From Ornithinibacillus sp047228935 (GTDB lineage: Bacteria > Bacillota > Bacilli > Bacillales > Amphibacillaceae): 64,000 nt of DNA. Under the pieces are notes generated by a model, which saw nothing but the letters and a program-made list of their open reading frames with translations, was not told where the DNA came from and searched no databases. Shown here piece by piece: positions 15,196 through 24,852 of this stretch; positions within the stretch are counted from its first letter, which is position 1, and each line of letters begins with the position of its first letter. The stretch covers positions 1,054,001 to 1,118,000 of the forward strand of contig NZ_JBFEGG010000001.1 in assembly GCF_047228935.1 (NCBI RefSeq), read 5' to 3'. The translations under genes and the position numbers were made by a program.

Positions 15196-17977
15196 AAAAC
15201 CACTCTTTAGCTTTTTGCATCAGTTCATTGGTTGAATCAAATGCAATGGGCACTTTTGGTATTGAATCAGTGAAATATTTCCCATATGATGACTTGATAA
15301 TCCTTGCATCACAAACAAATACTATCCCTCTGTCATTGGTAGAACGAATCAGTCTTCCAAATCCTTGTTTAAACCGAATAACAGCATTTGGTAATGCTAA
15401 ATCATAAAATGCATTTCCACCGTTCATTTTCATGTCAAGCGCCTTTGCCTCATAAACCGGATGATTGGGTGGTTGAAACGGAAGTCTGACAATCACTAAA
15501 CAGGATAAATCATCTCCCGGTATATCAACACCCTCCCAAAATGAACTTGTGCCTAATAGGATGGATTGATCAAAGGTTTGAAAATTCTTCTTTAATCTCT
15601 CTCTACTTCCACTTGAGATACCTTGAGCTATCAGCACAAACTTCTCATTTTCCATCGTCTCTTTTAATAAATAATATGACTTTTTAAGCATATCATAGGA
15701 AGTAAAAAGCACTAACATTCTGCCATTCGTAATTTCCGCTAAAGAAAGAATGGATTCACAAGTAGCAGCTATAAAATCATCGGTATTACCATAAGAAATG
15801 TCGGGAAAATCACTTGGTACCATAACACGGACTTGATCTTTATACGAGAAAGGAGATGGGATTTTTTTCGTAAACAATCGTTCATTTTGTATACCGAGAC
15901 GCTTTTGTATGAAATTAAAGGAATTCTTCATGGTTAATGTAGCACTAGTTAATATTACACTCTCTTTAACGTCAAAGAACTTCTCTTGTAAAACAGACGA
16001 AATATTAACCGGTTCACTGTACAAATACACTGCATTTTTAGCCCCGTATGCTTCAATCTCAATCCATTTTACTTCTAATGAATCATTGTCAATTAAAAAC
16101 AACTGTTCAATGCCGTCAATAAAGGATTGTAACAACTCAATTCGATGCTCTGTATCATCTTTTGCTTCTTTATCATTCAAATCTTGACTTGTTAGTGCTA
16201 GTAGATGAATGACGTCACGAATGTAAAAAATAAATCTAGATGCCATTTCTTTTATCGAATTCCAGTTTTTTTCTTTTTCCTTATGTTTCTCATATCGATA
16301 TTGAATTCGCCCCACATCACTTAATACTTTTTTATTTCCTTCCTGATTTAACACATATTGAAAAATAGATCGAAATAATTCGTCTAACTCATATTTAATT
16401 AACGTGAATAAGTCATTCCATCTTTCTTTAGATATAACTTTTCCAACTTCAGGATTTTCCGAAGTGAGCTTATCTATCCATTTACCATCTCCAAGGGAAC
16501 CAATTTGATTTAACACATGTTGCATATTAACATAATCAAGTTTAAGTCCATAATGTTTTGACGCTGTTTCTTCTAAATGATGTGCCTCGTCAATAACAGC
16601 TTTATCATAATTTGGTAAAAACTGATAATCATTGAATATATCTGTGCACAGTAATGCATGATTCGTAATAATTATATCTGCAAGTTGAGCTTTTCGTCGT
16701 GCTCTCTGATAATAGGAATATTTAAACCAAGGTGAAGACGGATCTGCTTGTCCTTCAGTTTCTGCAGAAATTCGTTTATAAAAAATTTGCCCATGTGATG
16801 GCAAATGTAATTCATCAATATCACCGGTTTCTGTTTCCAGTAACCATATTAGAATCATGGCTTTCGTTAATGCAATATCATAATTATCTTGTTGACTTGT
16901 GTATAGTTCATTCACAAACTTTTCGATACTAATATAATGCTGTTTTCCTTTAAGTAAAGCTACTTTGAATGAGAATGGGATTAACTCTGATACTAAAGGT
17001 ATTTCTTCCTCTAATAATTGTGATTGCAATTGTGTCGTATACGTACTAATAAGCAACTTCTTATTTGTCTTAACTGCTTCATAGATTACAGGTATCAAGT
17101 AGGCTAAAGTCTTTCCTGTACCTGTTTCAGCTTCAATTAAAGCATGTTTTTTTGCTTGGAACGAATCATATATATCTTCTGACATGACCCGCTGTCCTTC
17201 TCTTTTTTCGTATTTTTTTATATGAGATTCCATCGTACCATGTCTTTCATAAATAGAATCTAAAAAATCACCAAAAGAACTCGTAATAGATACTTTCTCT
17301 CTTTTTTCAATTTGACTATGACGAAATGCTAAACCTTTATAAGTGATATAGTCTGTTTGATCATTAGAGAATGTAATTTTTTCTAATCGTTTATTTAGAA
17401 TCTCATATAAATCAGATTTCAACGACTTTTCAAGCTTTAAAAGATGATTTAACGTTTCATAAGGTAATGTCAAGATCTTTTCCATGAGCTTAATAAACAG
17501 TTTTGCTGTAACATGCGCATCGGATAATGCACGATGAGGATTGTCATGTTTAATTTCTAAATACTCAGCCAGTTGACCCAGCTTAAATCCTGGAGCTTGT
17601 GGGAAAAGAATCCTTGTTAGTTCTACCGTATCAATTACAGGATTTTTTAATCTTGGTTTCCCAATAGAAGATAATTCAGCATTTAAAAATCCCATATCAA
17701 ATGGTACATTGTGTGCTATTAAATAACTATTTTCTAATAAACCTGTAATAGTATCTGCCATTTCAATAAAAGATGGAGCACCATACACATCTTCATCCTT
17801 TATTCCGGTTAATTTTGTAATAAATGGTGGTATAGATTTTTCCGGGTATAACATCGTTGAAAATTCATCGATGATTTTATTTTTTTCTATTACAACGATA
17901 CCCACTTCGATAATTTTATCTTGGTTTGCACTAGAGTTTCCTGTTGTTTCTAAATCCAAGACGACAAATCGATTCAT
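15194..17977 (-). CDS. dinG: DinG-family helicase with N-terminal 3'-5' exonuclease
   Basis: 927 residues, close to the B. subtilis length. The N-terminus (about 1-165) is a DnaQ-type exonuclease: DLETTG at 8-13, HNVPFD, and HRALSDAHVT. The rest is an XPD/DinG-like superfamily 2 helicase with Walker A ETGTGKT near residue 283, VIDEAHHLEE near 462, and C-terminal motifs including FGRLIRS. In Gram-positive bacteria the iron-sulphur cysteine cluster of E. coli DinG is absent, and I see none here either. A likely role is nucleic-acid processing in repair. In B. subtilis panBCD sit between dinG and birA; here birA follows directly. Confidence 0.93.
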   Translation of the reverse strand: MNRFVVLDLETTGNSSANQDKIIEVGIVVIEKNKIIDEFSTMLYPEKSIPPFITKLTGIKDEDVYGAPSFIEMADTITGLLENSYLIAHNVPFDMGFLNAELSSIGKPRLKNPVIDTVELTRILFPQAPGFKLGQLAEYLEIKHDNPHRALSDAHVTAKLFIKLMEKILTLPYETLNHLLKLEKSLKSDLYEILNKRLEKITFSNDQTDYITYKGLAFRHSQIEKREKVSITSSFGDFLDSIYERHGTMESHIKKYEKREGQRVMSEDIYDSFQAKKHALIEAETGTGKTLAYLIPVIYEAVKTNKKLLISTYTTQLQSQLLEEEIPLVSELIPFSFKVALLKGKQHYISIEKFVNELYTSQQDNYDIALTKAMILIWLLETETGDIDELHLPSHGQIFYKRISAETEGQADPSSPWFKYSYYQRARRKAQLADIIITNHALLCTDIFNDYQFLPNYDKAVIDEAHHLEETASKHYGLKLDYVNMQHVLNQIGSLGDGKWIDKLTSENPEVGKVISKERWNDLFTLIKYELDELFRSIFQYVLNQEGNKKVLSDVGRIQYRYEKHKEKEKNWNSIKEMASRFIFYIRDVIHLLALTSQDLNDKEAKDDTEHRIELLQSFIDGIEQLFLIDNDSLEVKWIEIEAYGAKNAVYLYSEPVNISSVLQEKFFDVKESVILTSATLTMKNSFNFIQKRLGIQNERLFTKKIPSPFSYKDQVRVMVPSDFPDISYGNTDDFIAATCESILSLAEITNGRMLVLFTSYDMLKKSYYLLKETMENEKFVLIAQGISSGSRERLKKNFQTFDQSILLGTSSFWEGVDIPGDDLSCLVIVRLPFQPPNHPVYEAKALDMKMNGGNAFYDLALPNAVIRFKQGFGRLIRSTNDRGIVFVCDARIIKSSYGKYFTDSIPKVPIAFDSTNELMQKAKEWF

Positions 17978-18116
17978 TCTCTCACCACCTTTATGTACTA
18001 TAATTTACATCATTTTAGACTTTATAATTTTTGTTTGGATTTTTACGCTATCACAAGTTGAAGAGGCATCTTCAGGTAATAAGGAAACCATACCTAAGAG
18101 ACACCTCCTCTACCGT

Positions 18117-19106
18117 TTAATTTTCATTACCGAACCAATCAATTTCACCAGAATAAATCTTCTTAATCTCGTCATCTTTAAATTTGGCAAGTAGTGCCCC
18201 GTCCTCATCAATCCCAACTAAAACAGCTTTTTGAACATCATGATAAGTTGTAATGCTTATAGATTCACCAAGCCGATACCCATAACTTTCCCATTTTTCT
18301 TTTATATTAGAAAATCCGTTATTCATAAATTCTTCATAGGCAGCTTCAAAATACTCTAATATTTTTTGTATTAATTCAGTAATATCAATTGATTTACCTG
18401 ATACTAACTTCAATGATGTTGCTTTAGACTGAATATTTGCTAATAGGTCTTGTTGTTCATGATTGACATTCATCCCAATTCCAATAACAACATAATCTAT
18501 ACGGTCTTGTTCAGCTTGCATCTCTGTTAGTATACCAGATACCTTTTTATTATCTAACAATATGTCATTGGGCCACTTTATCTTTGGAACTAGATTTAAT
18601 GACTCTTTTAATACGTCTGCTAATACTGTAGCCGTAAGTAATGTTAACTGTGGTGCTAAATAAGGAGGAATAGTAGGTCTTAATAAGATGCTCATCCATA
18701 TCCCTTTGTCTTTTGCACTATACCAATCCCGACTTAACCTTCCTTTACCTTGTGTTTGTTCATCTGCTATTACTACAGTTCCATGCTCTTTATCTTCAGA
18801 AGCTAGCTGATGTGCTAAATGTTGTGTGGAAGTCGTTGATTCCTTGTGGATGATTGATTTTCCTAACCACTTTGTATTAAGACCCCACTGTACCGTATTT
18901 TCACTTACATTATTTGGTGATTGAACGATACGATAACCTTTATTCCGTATACCTTCAATTATAAATCCCGCTTTTTCGAGCTCCTTGATATGCTTCCAAA
19001 TTGCGCTACGGGAAATATTAAGTTGGTTAGAAATCTCTTGCCCGGAAATATATGTATCCTGTTTTGTAGATAATAGGTTGATTATTTTACTTCTGGTGGA
19101 TTCCAT
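18117..19106 (-). CDS. birA: Biotin-[acetyl-CoA carboxylase] ligase / biotin repressor
   Basis: 329 residues. Attaches biotin to carboxylases and, with its N-terminal winged helix (about 1-65, ISGQEISNQLNISRSAIWKHI), represses biotin genes. Catalytic signatures GKGRLSRDW (biotin/adenylate loop) and KWPNDILLD are present. I use the ATG at 19106: aaagga stands 9 bases before it, while the TTG three codons earlier is too close. The start lies inside the end of cca (25-base overlap). Confidence 0.94.
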   Translation of the reverse strand: MESTRSKIINLLSTKQDTYISGQEISNQLNISRSAIWKHIKELEKAGFIIEGIRNKGYRIVQSPNNVSENTVQWGLNTKWLGKSIIHKESTTSTQHLAHQLASEDKEHGTVVIADEQTQGKGRLSRDWYSAKDKGIWMSILLRPTIPPYLAPQLTLLTATVLADVLKESLNLVPKIKWPNDILLDNKKVSGILTEMQAEQDRIDYVVIGIGMNVNHEQQDLLANIQSKATSLKLVSGKSIDITELIQKILEYFEAAYEEFMNNGFSNIKEKWESYGYRLGESISITTYHDVQKAVLVGIDEDGALLAKFKDDEIKKIYSGEIDWFGNEN

Positions 19107-20284
19107 TTTAGCCAATCCTTTAAAATTGATTTATTGTTTTGTAAAGCTTCTTCCACAACTAATTTTTCAATTCTTTCTAAAAGTTCCTGTATCCATGGTC
19201 CTTTTTGATTAGCAGGAAATAACTCTATTATATCATTTCCGTTAATCTTTAGGTCCTTTTTTGATGTTATAACTAGTTGTTTTTTAATTTTATTTAACTG
19301 ATCTATTGTAATTTTATTTGGAAACAATACATTAGCAATACGTGCGAAACCTTCAAGGGAATTAGGTAATAGTTGATACACTAGCCAATTATTTAATCCA
19401 TTTGACTTATAATATTTAATGGCATCGCATAGCTTAACTGCTTCTCGGTATATTTTGTTTGAACATTTCCATTGCTTGATTATATTACGTATATCGATTG
19501 CTGGTTCAACTTGATGAATCAGGCATATTAGTTCCGCTAATGAATGAATAGGTTGGATTATCGGAGATAGCCTAAGGATTACATTATTTTGCTTAAGAAT
19601 AGGTAAATGCTTATCTATATGTAATTCTTTCATATAAGTTATAGCACTCTGTACGTTTTCACCAGCAAACATTTTTTCTAGTTCAACGGTAATTCTTTCC
19701 ACAGCGAGTCCTTCCAATGTTTGCTTTGTATTCTTTATGGCCTCTAACGTATTTCTCTCAAGTGTAAAATTTAATTGACTAGAAAATCGGATCGCACGTA
19801 GTATTCTAAGGGGGTCTTCCCGAAAGCGATCTTGTCCATTTCCGACTGTTCGTATAAGCATTTTATTTATATCTTTTATACCTTGAAATAAATCGATTAT
19901 TTCTCCATGTTTATCCATGGCAATTGCATTTATTGTGAAGTCCCTTCTTGCTAAATCTTGGTCAATTTTATCAATGAACTCTACGGTATCGGGATGACGG
20001 TTATCGGAATAGTCACTTTCAATCCGGAATGTCGTCACTTCATATGAAACATTTCGATGTCGTACAATAACCGTACCATGCTCAATTCCAACTGGTATCA
20101 CTTCATCAAAAATGGCTTGCACTTCGTAGGGTTTTGCTGAAGTAGTAATATCAACATCGCCTATTTTACGATTCAATAGCAAATCCCTTACACAACCACC
20201 AACAAAAAATGCTTGGTGTCCAGCATTTTCAATTGATTCGATTATGTATAGTGCCTCTAGAAAGGGCTCTGTTAATTTTAGCAT
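19082..20284 (-). CDS. cca: CCA-adding tRNA nucleotidyltransferase
   Basis: 400 residues. Builds or repairs the 3' CCA of tRNAs without a template. Class II nucleotidyltransferase head: GGCVRDLLL, the catalytic DVD in IGDVDITT, RRDFTINAIAMD, and EDPLRILRAIRFSSQL, followed by the helical neck and body. Start ATG at 20284 with aggggtg upstream; the GTG at 20296 overlaps that site. Part of the ypjD-dapB-mgsA-bshA-cca-birA operon. Confidence 0.95.
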   Translation of the reverse strand: MLKLTEPFLEALYIIESIENAGHQAFFVGGCVRDLLLNRKIGDVDITTSAKPYEVQAIFDEVIPVGIEHGTVIVRHRNVSYEVTTFRIESDYSDNRHPDTVEFIDKIDQDLARRDFTINAIAMDKHGEIIDLFQGIKDINKMLIRTVGNGQDRFREDPLRILRAIRFSSQLNFTLERNTLEAIKNTKQTLEGLAVERITVELEKMFAGENVQSAITYMKELHIDKHLPILKQNNVILRLSPIIQPIHSLAELICLIHQVEPAIDIRNIIKQWKCSNKIYREAVKLCDAIKYYKSNGLNNWLVYQLLPNSLEGFARIANVLFPNKITIDQLNKIKKQLVITSKKDLKINGNDIIELFPANQKGPWIQELLERIEKLVVEEALQNNKSILKDWLKWNPPEVK

Positions 20285-20305
20285 AATGATGAACACCCCT
20301 AAATT

Positions 20306-21433
20306 TTACTTATCCGATAAAATTCTATGATATAAATCCGTATATTGGTTTAAAATAATAGAAGAATGGAAATTATCTCTAACTCGTTTTAATGCTCTTT
20401 TTGAAAAGCTTTTCAGTAGTGCTTCGTTTGTTAACAATTGTTTAGAATAGGTACTAGCGGCATCCACATCACCCAACTCCACAATGTAACCAGTTTCTCC
20501 GTGGACAATTACTTCAGGTATCCCACCTACATTTGTACCAATGCATGGTACCTCACAAGCCATGGCTTCTAATAAAACTAAACCAAAGCTTTCTTTTTCG
20601 GATAATAATAAGTTTAAATCAGCAATTGACAATAAATCACTTATGTTTTTTTGTTTACCAAGAAATAATACATCATCTTTAATGCCAAGTTTTTCGACCA
20701 AATTAACTGTATTGGAGTATTCAGGGCCATCACCGACTAGAAGTAATTTAGCTTTCACATCATTTCTTATTTGTTTAAACGTATTTACGGTATCTTCTAG
20801 TCTTTTTACTTTTCTAAAATTAGAAATATGAATGATTACTCTTTCATTGTTTTTGATTCCATATTGTTTTTTAATCTCTTTTAAATCTTTTTTAAAGTAT
20901 TCATCTTCATTAACAAAATTGTATATAACAGAAATTTCTTTTTCCGTTTCAATCATTTGTTTTGTTTGATTTGCCAAGTCTTTAGATACTGCCGTTACAG
21001 CATCCGAATGCTCAATACCATACTTAATCATACGTTTAAACGTATTATCAATTCCTAACACTGTAATATCAGTACCATGTAAAGTAGTTACTATTTTAAC
21101 ATCGCGTTCAGCCATGTCCCGAGCTAAAATCGCACAAATTGCATGTGGCATTGCATAATGCACATGTAAAATATCTAACTCTTCTCTATCAATGACTTCA
21201 GCCATTTTAGTAGCAAGTGCTAAGTCATATGGAGGATATTGAAAAACCGGATAATGATTAACTTCTACTTCGTGATAGTAAATATTAGGAATGACGCGAT
21301 TTAATCGGAATGGAAGACTAGACGTGATAAAATGTATCTCATGTCCCTGTTCTGCCAGTAACATTCCTAATTCTGTTGCTATAACACCTGAACCACCTAC
21401 TGATGGATAACAGGTAATTCCAATTTTTTTCAT
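20306..21433 (-). CDS. bshA: N-acetyl-alpha-D-glucosaminyl L-malate synthase (bacillithiol step 1)
   Basis: 375 residues, GT4 glycosyltransferase joining UDP-GlcNAc to L-malate, the first step of bacillithiol synthesis. N-terminal GITCYPSVGGSGVIATELG is characteristic of BshA, and the C-terminal ESFGLVLLEAMACEVP contains the E-X7-E donor motif. Overlaps mgsA by one base (TAATG). The deacetylase gene bshB1, normally located between mgsA and bshA, is missing; the paralogous bshB2 must supply the step from elsewhere if the pathway is complete. The bacillithiol disulfide reductase ypdA is in this window. Confidence 0.95.
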   Translation of the reverse strand: MKKIGITCYPSVGGSGVIATELGMLLAEQGHEIHFITSSLPFRLNRVIPNIYYHEVEVNHYPVFQYPPYDLALATKMAEVIDREELDILHVHYAMPHAICAILARDMAERDVKIVTTLHGTDITVLGIDNTFKRMIKYGIEHSDAVTAVSKDLANQTKQMIETEKEISVIYNFVNEDEYFKKDLKEIKKQYGIKNNERVIIHISNFRKVKRLEDTVNTFKQIRNDVKAKLLLVGDGPEYSNTVNLVEKLGIKDDVLFLGKQKNISDLLSIADLNLLLSEKESFGLVLLEAMACEVPCIGTNVGGIPEVIVHGETGYIVELGDVDAASTYSKQLLTNEALLKSFSKRALKRVRDNFHSSIILNQYTDLYHRILSDK

Positions 21434-21846
21434 TACTTACGGCCCTTCTTCTCTTTTATTATTTTTCTCCAGTCTAAGCTTCCTTGCTCTAATCCATGAA
21501 TAAATATTTCTGCTGAGCTTAAATTTGTTGCAAGTGGTATTTGATGAACATCACAAAGTCTTACAAGAGCACTAACATCAGGCTCGTGAGGTTGTGCAGT
21601 TAACGGATCACGGAAAAAAATAACCATATCCATATCATTATTAGCTATCATTGCTCCAATTTGTTGGTCCCCACCAAATGGACCGGATAAAAAACGATGA
21701 ATCGATAATCCGGTTTCCTCTGAAATTAATTTACCAGTAGTACCAGTTGCAAATAAATGATGCTTTTCTAACACATGCTTATAAGCAAGTGTAAAGTTAA
21801 TCATCGTTTGTTTTTTCTTATCATGGGCTATTAATGCAATGTTCAT
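21433..21846 (-). CDS. mgsA: Methylglyoxal synthase
   Basis: 137 residues. Converts dihydroxyacetone phosphate to methylglyoxal and phosphate, a bypass of glycolysis. Conserved blocks: IALIAHDKKK at the N-terminus, FATGTTGKLI (phosphate-binding), SGPFGGDQQIGAMI with the catalytic Asp, and FFRDPLTAQPHEPDV. One-base overlap with bshA; methylglyoxal is detoxified through bacillithiol in bacilli, which fits the pairing. Confidence 0.96.
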   Translation of the reverse strand: MNIALIAHDKKKQTMINFTLAYKHVLEKHHLFATGTTGKLISEETGLSIHRFLSGPFGGDQQIGAMIANNDMDMVIFFRDPLTAQPHEPDVSALVRLCDVHQIPLATNLSSAEIFIHGLEQGSLDWRKIIKEKKGRK

Positions 21847-21862
21847 AATCTACCTCCGAAAA

Positions 21863-22651
21863 TTAGTCTAAATCAAGTACATTTTCTAATCCATAGACTA
21901 AATGATCTATGGTCAAAACTTGATTCACCGAATATTTAATGCCTTCCATAAACGACTTTCTATTCATTGAATCGTGTTTGATGATTAAAGTCTGACCTTC
22001 GCCACCAAAGATTACTTCTTGATGTGCTACGAGTCCTGGTAACCTTAAACTATGTATATGAATACCATCTTCAACTGCTCCTCTCGCTCCCTCCAATACT
22101 TCAATTTCATCCGGATGACCTTGTTGTTTACTTTCGCGTATGGTTTTAATCATCTCAGCTGTTTTAACCGCTGTCCCTGAAGGAGCGTCTATCTTTTCAT
22201 CATGATGTTTTTCAATTATTTCTACGTCCGGAAAATATTTAGCTGCAATTTTAGAAAAATGCATCATAAGAATTGCACCGATTGCGAAATTAGGAGCAAT
22301 AATAATTCCAGTGTTTTTTTGTTTTGCTATTTTTTTAATTTCTTGTAGTTGATTATTAGTAAAACCTGTAGTACCAACTACACATCGTATGTTCCTCTGT
22401 AATGCCATCATAATATGATCATAACTAGCCTCAGCGACAGTTAAATCTATTAATACATCGACATCACTAGAATAAAAACATTCCTCAACATGTTGAAAAA
22501 CAGGGATATTATTCTCTACCAGAATAGATATATGTGATGGTTTTCTGTCAATACAACCGACTAAATTAAAAGTTGCTTCATTTAGAACCATCTTTATAGC
22601 TTCTGAACCCATTCGTCCCCTAGGTCCTGCTATTGCAATATTTACACTCAT
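21863..22651 (-). CDS. dapB: 4-hydroxy-tetrahydrodipicolinate reductase
   Basis: 262 residues. NAD(P)H-dependent step in diaminopimelate and lysine synthesis, which also feeds dipicolinate for spores. N-terminal nucleotide motif GPRGRMGSEA, then VGTTGF, APNFAIGA and the catalytic block EKHHDEKIDAPSGTA. Only 22 bases after ypjD and 16 before mgsA. Confidence 0.96.
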   Translation of the reverse strand: MSVNIAIAGPRGRMGSEAIKMVLNEATFNLVGCIDRKPSHISILVENNIPVFQHVEECFYSSDVDVLIDLTVAEASYDHIMMALQRNIRCVVGTTGFTNNQLQEIKKIAKQKNTGIIIAPNFAIGAILMMHFSKIAAKYFPDVEIIEKHHDEKIDAPSGTAVKTAEMIKTIRESKQQGHPDEIEVLEGARGAVEDGIHIHSLRLPGLVAHQEVIFGGEGQTLIIKHDSMNRKSFMEGIKYSVNQVLTIDHLVYGLENVLDLD

Positions 22652-22673
22652 TAAATGAACCCTCCTGTTATGA

Positions 22674-23024
22674 TTACTTTTTCGTCCATCTATCCTTATC
22701 TCGAATCTCTATTTTGGTCATTGCTCGGTTAAATGAGTCTGAAAGATCAATGTTTAATGAGTTTGCCATGCATGCAATAACAAAAAGGATATCACCTAGT
22801 TCATCCTCCACGGTGTTTTCTTTTTCTTCCTTTTTTTTAGGTTTTTCTCCATAATAATGATTTACCTCTCGAGCTAATTCACCAGTTTCTTCTGTTAATC
22901 TTGCCATTAACGCGAGTGGTGAAAAATACCCTTCTTTGAACTGGCTGATAAAGTTATCAACTCTCTCTTGCATTTCTTTAGTAGTAAAAACTTTCGTACT
23001 TATGATAATCCGACTCCTTTTCAT
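22674..23024 (-). CDS. ypjD: MazG-like nucleotide pyrophosphohydrolase YpjD
   Basis: 116 residues, single MazG domain of the all-alpha NTP pyrophosphatase superfamily. The metal-binding E-X2-E...E-X2-D pattern is visible in ARLTEETGELAREVNH and EDELGDILFV. Family members hydrolyse non-canonical or modified dNTPs; substrate here is unknown. The start at 23024 has aaagga 9 bases upstream. It heads the dapB operon, as in B. subtilis. Confidence 0.9.
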   Translation of the reverse strand: MKRSRIIISTKVFTTKEMQERVDNFISQFKEGYFSPLALMARLTEETGELAREVNHYYGEKPKKKEEKENTVEDELGDILFVIACMANSLNIDLSDSFNRAMTKIEIRDKDRWTKK

Positions 23025-23089
23025 GTATCGTATTCCTTTATGTTAGCGAATACTATTATTTTTGACAAATTATTTAGTACCGTAAAGCA

Positions 23090-23118
23090 TTGTTCAAACC
23101 TATTAAATTGATTATAAT
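23090..23118 (+). promoter_or_regulatory. Sigma-A promoter of the ypjC gene
   Basis: TTGTTC (23090-23095) and a perfect TATAAT (23113-23118) spaced by 17 bases, 48 bases upstream of the chosen start. Confidence 0.65.
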
Positions 23119-23165
23119 AATAAAAGTGCTTGTTTGGTATGTTTTTACATAATGGAGGTTTTGTG

Positions 23166-24038
23166 ATGATTTTCGGCTTAAGAATTAAGAATATATGTTT
23201 CATCTTATTAGGTGCAGCTATATTTTCTTTCGGTATTGTTCACTTTAATATGCAACATAATCTCGGTGAAGGTGGTTTTACTGGGATTACACTAATATTA
23301 TATTTTGCTTTTAAATGGGATCCTGCTATTACGAATATTATACTAAATGTTCCAATTCTTCTTATTGGATGGAAATTCCTTGGTAGAAATACTTTATTTT
23401 ATACAATTATAGGAACAGTGTCTGTTTCAGTTTTCTTAAGTGTTTTTCAAAATTATCAATATCACATAAAATTAGATCAGGATATGTTTCTTGTGGCTTT
23501 ATTTGCAGGTGTATTTATCGGTGTGGGATTAGGAATCGTATTTCGCTATGGTGGTACTACTGGCGGAGTCGACATTATTGCAAGAATCGTCCATAAATAC
23601 GTAGGTTGGAGCATGGGAAAAACGATGTTCATATTTGACTTTATTGTTATCATGACATCTATTTTCACTATACTTGAACTTGATCAAGGGATGTATACAT
23701 TAGTCGCAGTATATGTTGGTGCAAGGGTCATTGATTTTATTCAAGAAGGAGCATATTCTGCTCGCGGGGCAACGATTATATCAACGAAAAGCGATTCAAT
23801 TGCCAAAAAAATAATGAAAGATATGGACCGAGGTGTTACTGTTCTAGATGGTCGAGGCAGTTTTACAGGAGAAAAACGTGATGTATTATATTGTGTTGTA
23901 GGTAGAAATGAAATCGTAAAACTAAAAAGCATTATAAATACAATAGATCCTCAAGCCTTCGTAGCTGTTGGTACAGTTCATGATGTACTCGGAGAAGGCT
24001 TTACACTAGACGAAAACAAGAATCCTATTCATGAATAA
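23166..24038 (+). CDS. ypjC: YitT-family membrane protein (DUF161/DUF2179)
   Basis: 290 residues from the ATG at 23166, which has ggaggt 7 bases upstream. Five hydrophobic segments in the first ~200 residues match the YitT_membrane domain, with GLGIVFRYGGTTGGVDIIARI as the most conserved loop. The C-terminal ~80 residues form the DUF2179 cytosolic domain (DRGVTVLDGRGSFTGEKR). No substrate is known for the family. Divergent from ypjD. Confidence 0.88.
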   Translation: MIFGLRIKNICFILLGAAIFSFGIVHFNMQHNLGEGGFTGITLILYFAFKWDPAITNIILNVPILLIGWKFLGRNTLFYTIIGTVSVSVFLSVFQNYQYHIKLDQDMFLVALFAGVFIGVGLGIVFRYGGTTGGVDIIARIVHKYVGWSMGKTMFIFDFIVIMTSIFTILELDQGMYTLVAVYVGARVIDFIQEGAYSARGATIISTKSDSIAKKIMKDMDRGVTVLDGRGSFTGEKRDVLYCVVGRNEIVKLKSIINTIDPQAFVAVGTVHDVLGEGFTLDENKNPIHE

Positions 24039-24053
24039 TTTGTTCAAAACTAA

Positions 24054-24099
24054 AAAAATGAAAAGGGATGCGCATAAATTGCCATCCCTTTTCATTTTT
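24054..24099. terminator. Bidirectional terminator between ypjC and yugP
   Basis: Perfect 17-bp stem (A5-tgaaaagggatg / catcccttttca-T5) with a 12-base loop. Overlaps the yugP stop by two bases and serves both convergent genes. Confidence 0.93.
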
Positions 24100-24781
24100 A
24101 ATCTTGATTACTAGCTACAATCATTAATATAAAACGGATTAATTCCGCCACAGCTACTAAAGCAGCAGCTACATAAGTCATAGCAGCAGCATTTAACACT
24201 TTCTTCGTTTCAAGTTCTTCGTTGTTACGAATCACACCAGTCGACACTAATTGTGCCATCGCTCGATTTGATGCATCAAATTCAACCGGTAATGTTACTA
24301 ACTGGAATAGTACCGCCGCTGCAAAAAAGATTACACCAAGTACTGCAAGTCCAGTCAAATTAAAAAGAAAACCGCCAATAATTAAAAAGATAGAAATATT
24401 TGAACCGAAATTTGCTACGGGAACTAATGCACTTCGAAATCGTAAGAAGGCATAAGATTCCGCATCTTGAATAGCGTGTCCAACTTCATGAGCAGCTACC
24501 GCCGATGATGCCATTGAATGCCCGTGAAAGATACCACTTGAAAGAAATACTGCTTTTTTCCTTGGATCATAATGATCTGTAAGTGTCCCTTTCGTCTCAC
24601 GAATTTCCACATCATAAAGTCCATTATCATCTAAAATCTTACGTGCCACTTGAGCACCTGTCATCATAGATGAAGTTGAAACTTTTGAATATTTTTTATA
24701 GGTACCTTTTACCCTAGATTGTGCCCAAAGTGGGATAATCATAAGAAGGGCAATATAAATTAAATACGAACCTAATCCCAT
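24098..24781 (-). CDS. yugP: YugP-like zinc metallopeptidase
   Basis: 227 residues. An N-terminal membrane segment, the zinc motif HEVGH in SSAVAAHEVGHAIQDA, then three more hydrophobic segments. This is the layout of the YugP family of membrane zinc peptidases of unknown substrate. Ribosome site aggagtg precedes the ATG. In B. subtilis yugP lies elsewhere, so its place between ypjC and the ypjB position is different here. Confidence 0.88.
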   Translation of the reverse strand: MGLGSYLIYIALLMIIPLWAQSRVKGTYKKYSKVSTSSMMTGAQVARKILDDNGLYDVEIRETKGTLTDHYDPRKKAVFLSSGIFHGHSMASSAVAAHEVGHAIQDAESYAFLRFRSALVPVANFGSNISIFLIIGGFLFNLTGLAVLGVIFFAAAVLFQLVTLPVEFDASNRAMAQLVSTGVIRNNEELETKKVLNAAAMTYVAAALVAVAELIRFILMIVASNQD

Positions 24782-24816
24782 TTTAACACTCCTCCTAATG
24801 ATTCATATATATCTAT

Positions 24817-24852
24817 AGTCAATATTAGTCAAAAAGTCAGTATTAGTCAAAT
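24817..24852. repeat. 18-bp tandem duplication at the end of the YpjB-like gene
   Basis: Two copies of an 18-base unit (agtcaatattagtcaaaa, then agtcagtattagtcaaat) differing at two positions. The second copy contains the stop codon of the YpjB-like gene. Confidence 0.8.

Noticed and set aside
14891..15235. 114-codon + strand ORF opposite the ypmB leader and dinG end
   Set aside because: No ribosome site, crosses a terminator hairpin and enters dinG antisense; leucine/phenylalanine-rich content is what A/T-rich DNA gives by chance.
18050..18115. Attenuator or terminator downstream of birA
   Set aside because: Imperfect stem and no U-tract on the minus strand; cannot be supported from sequence alone.
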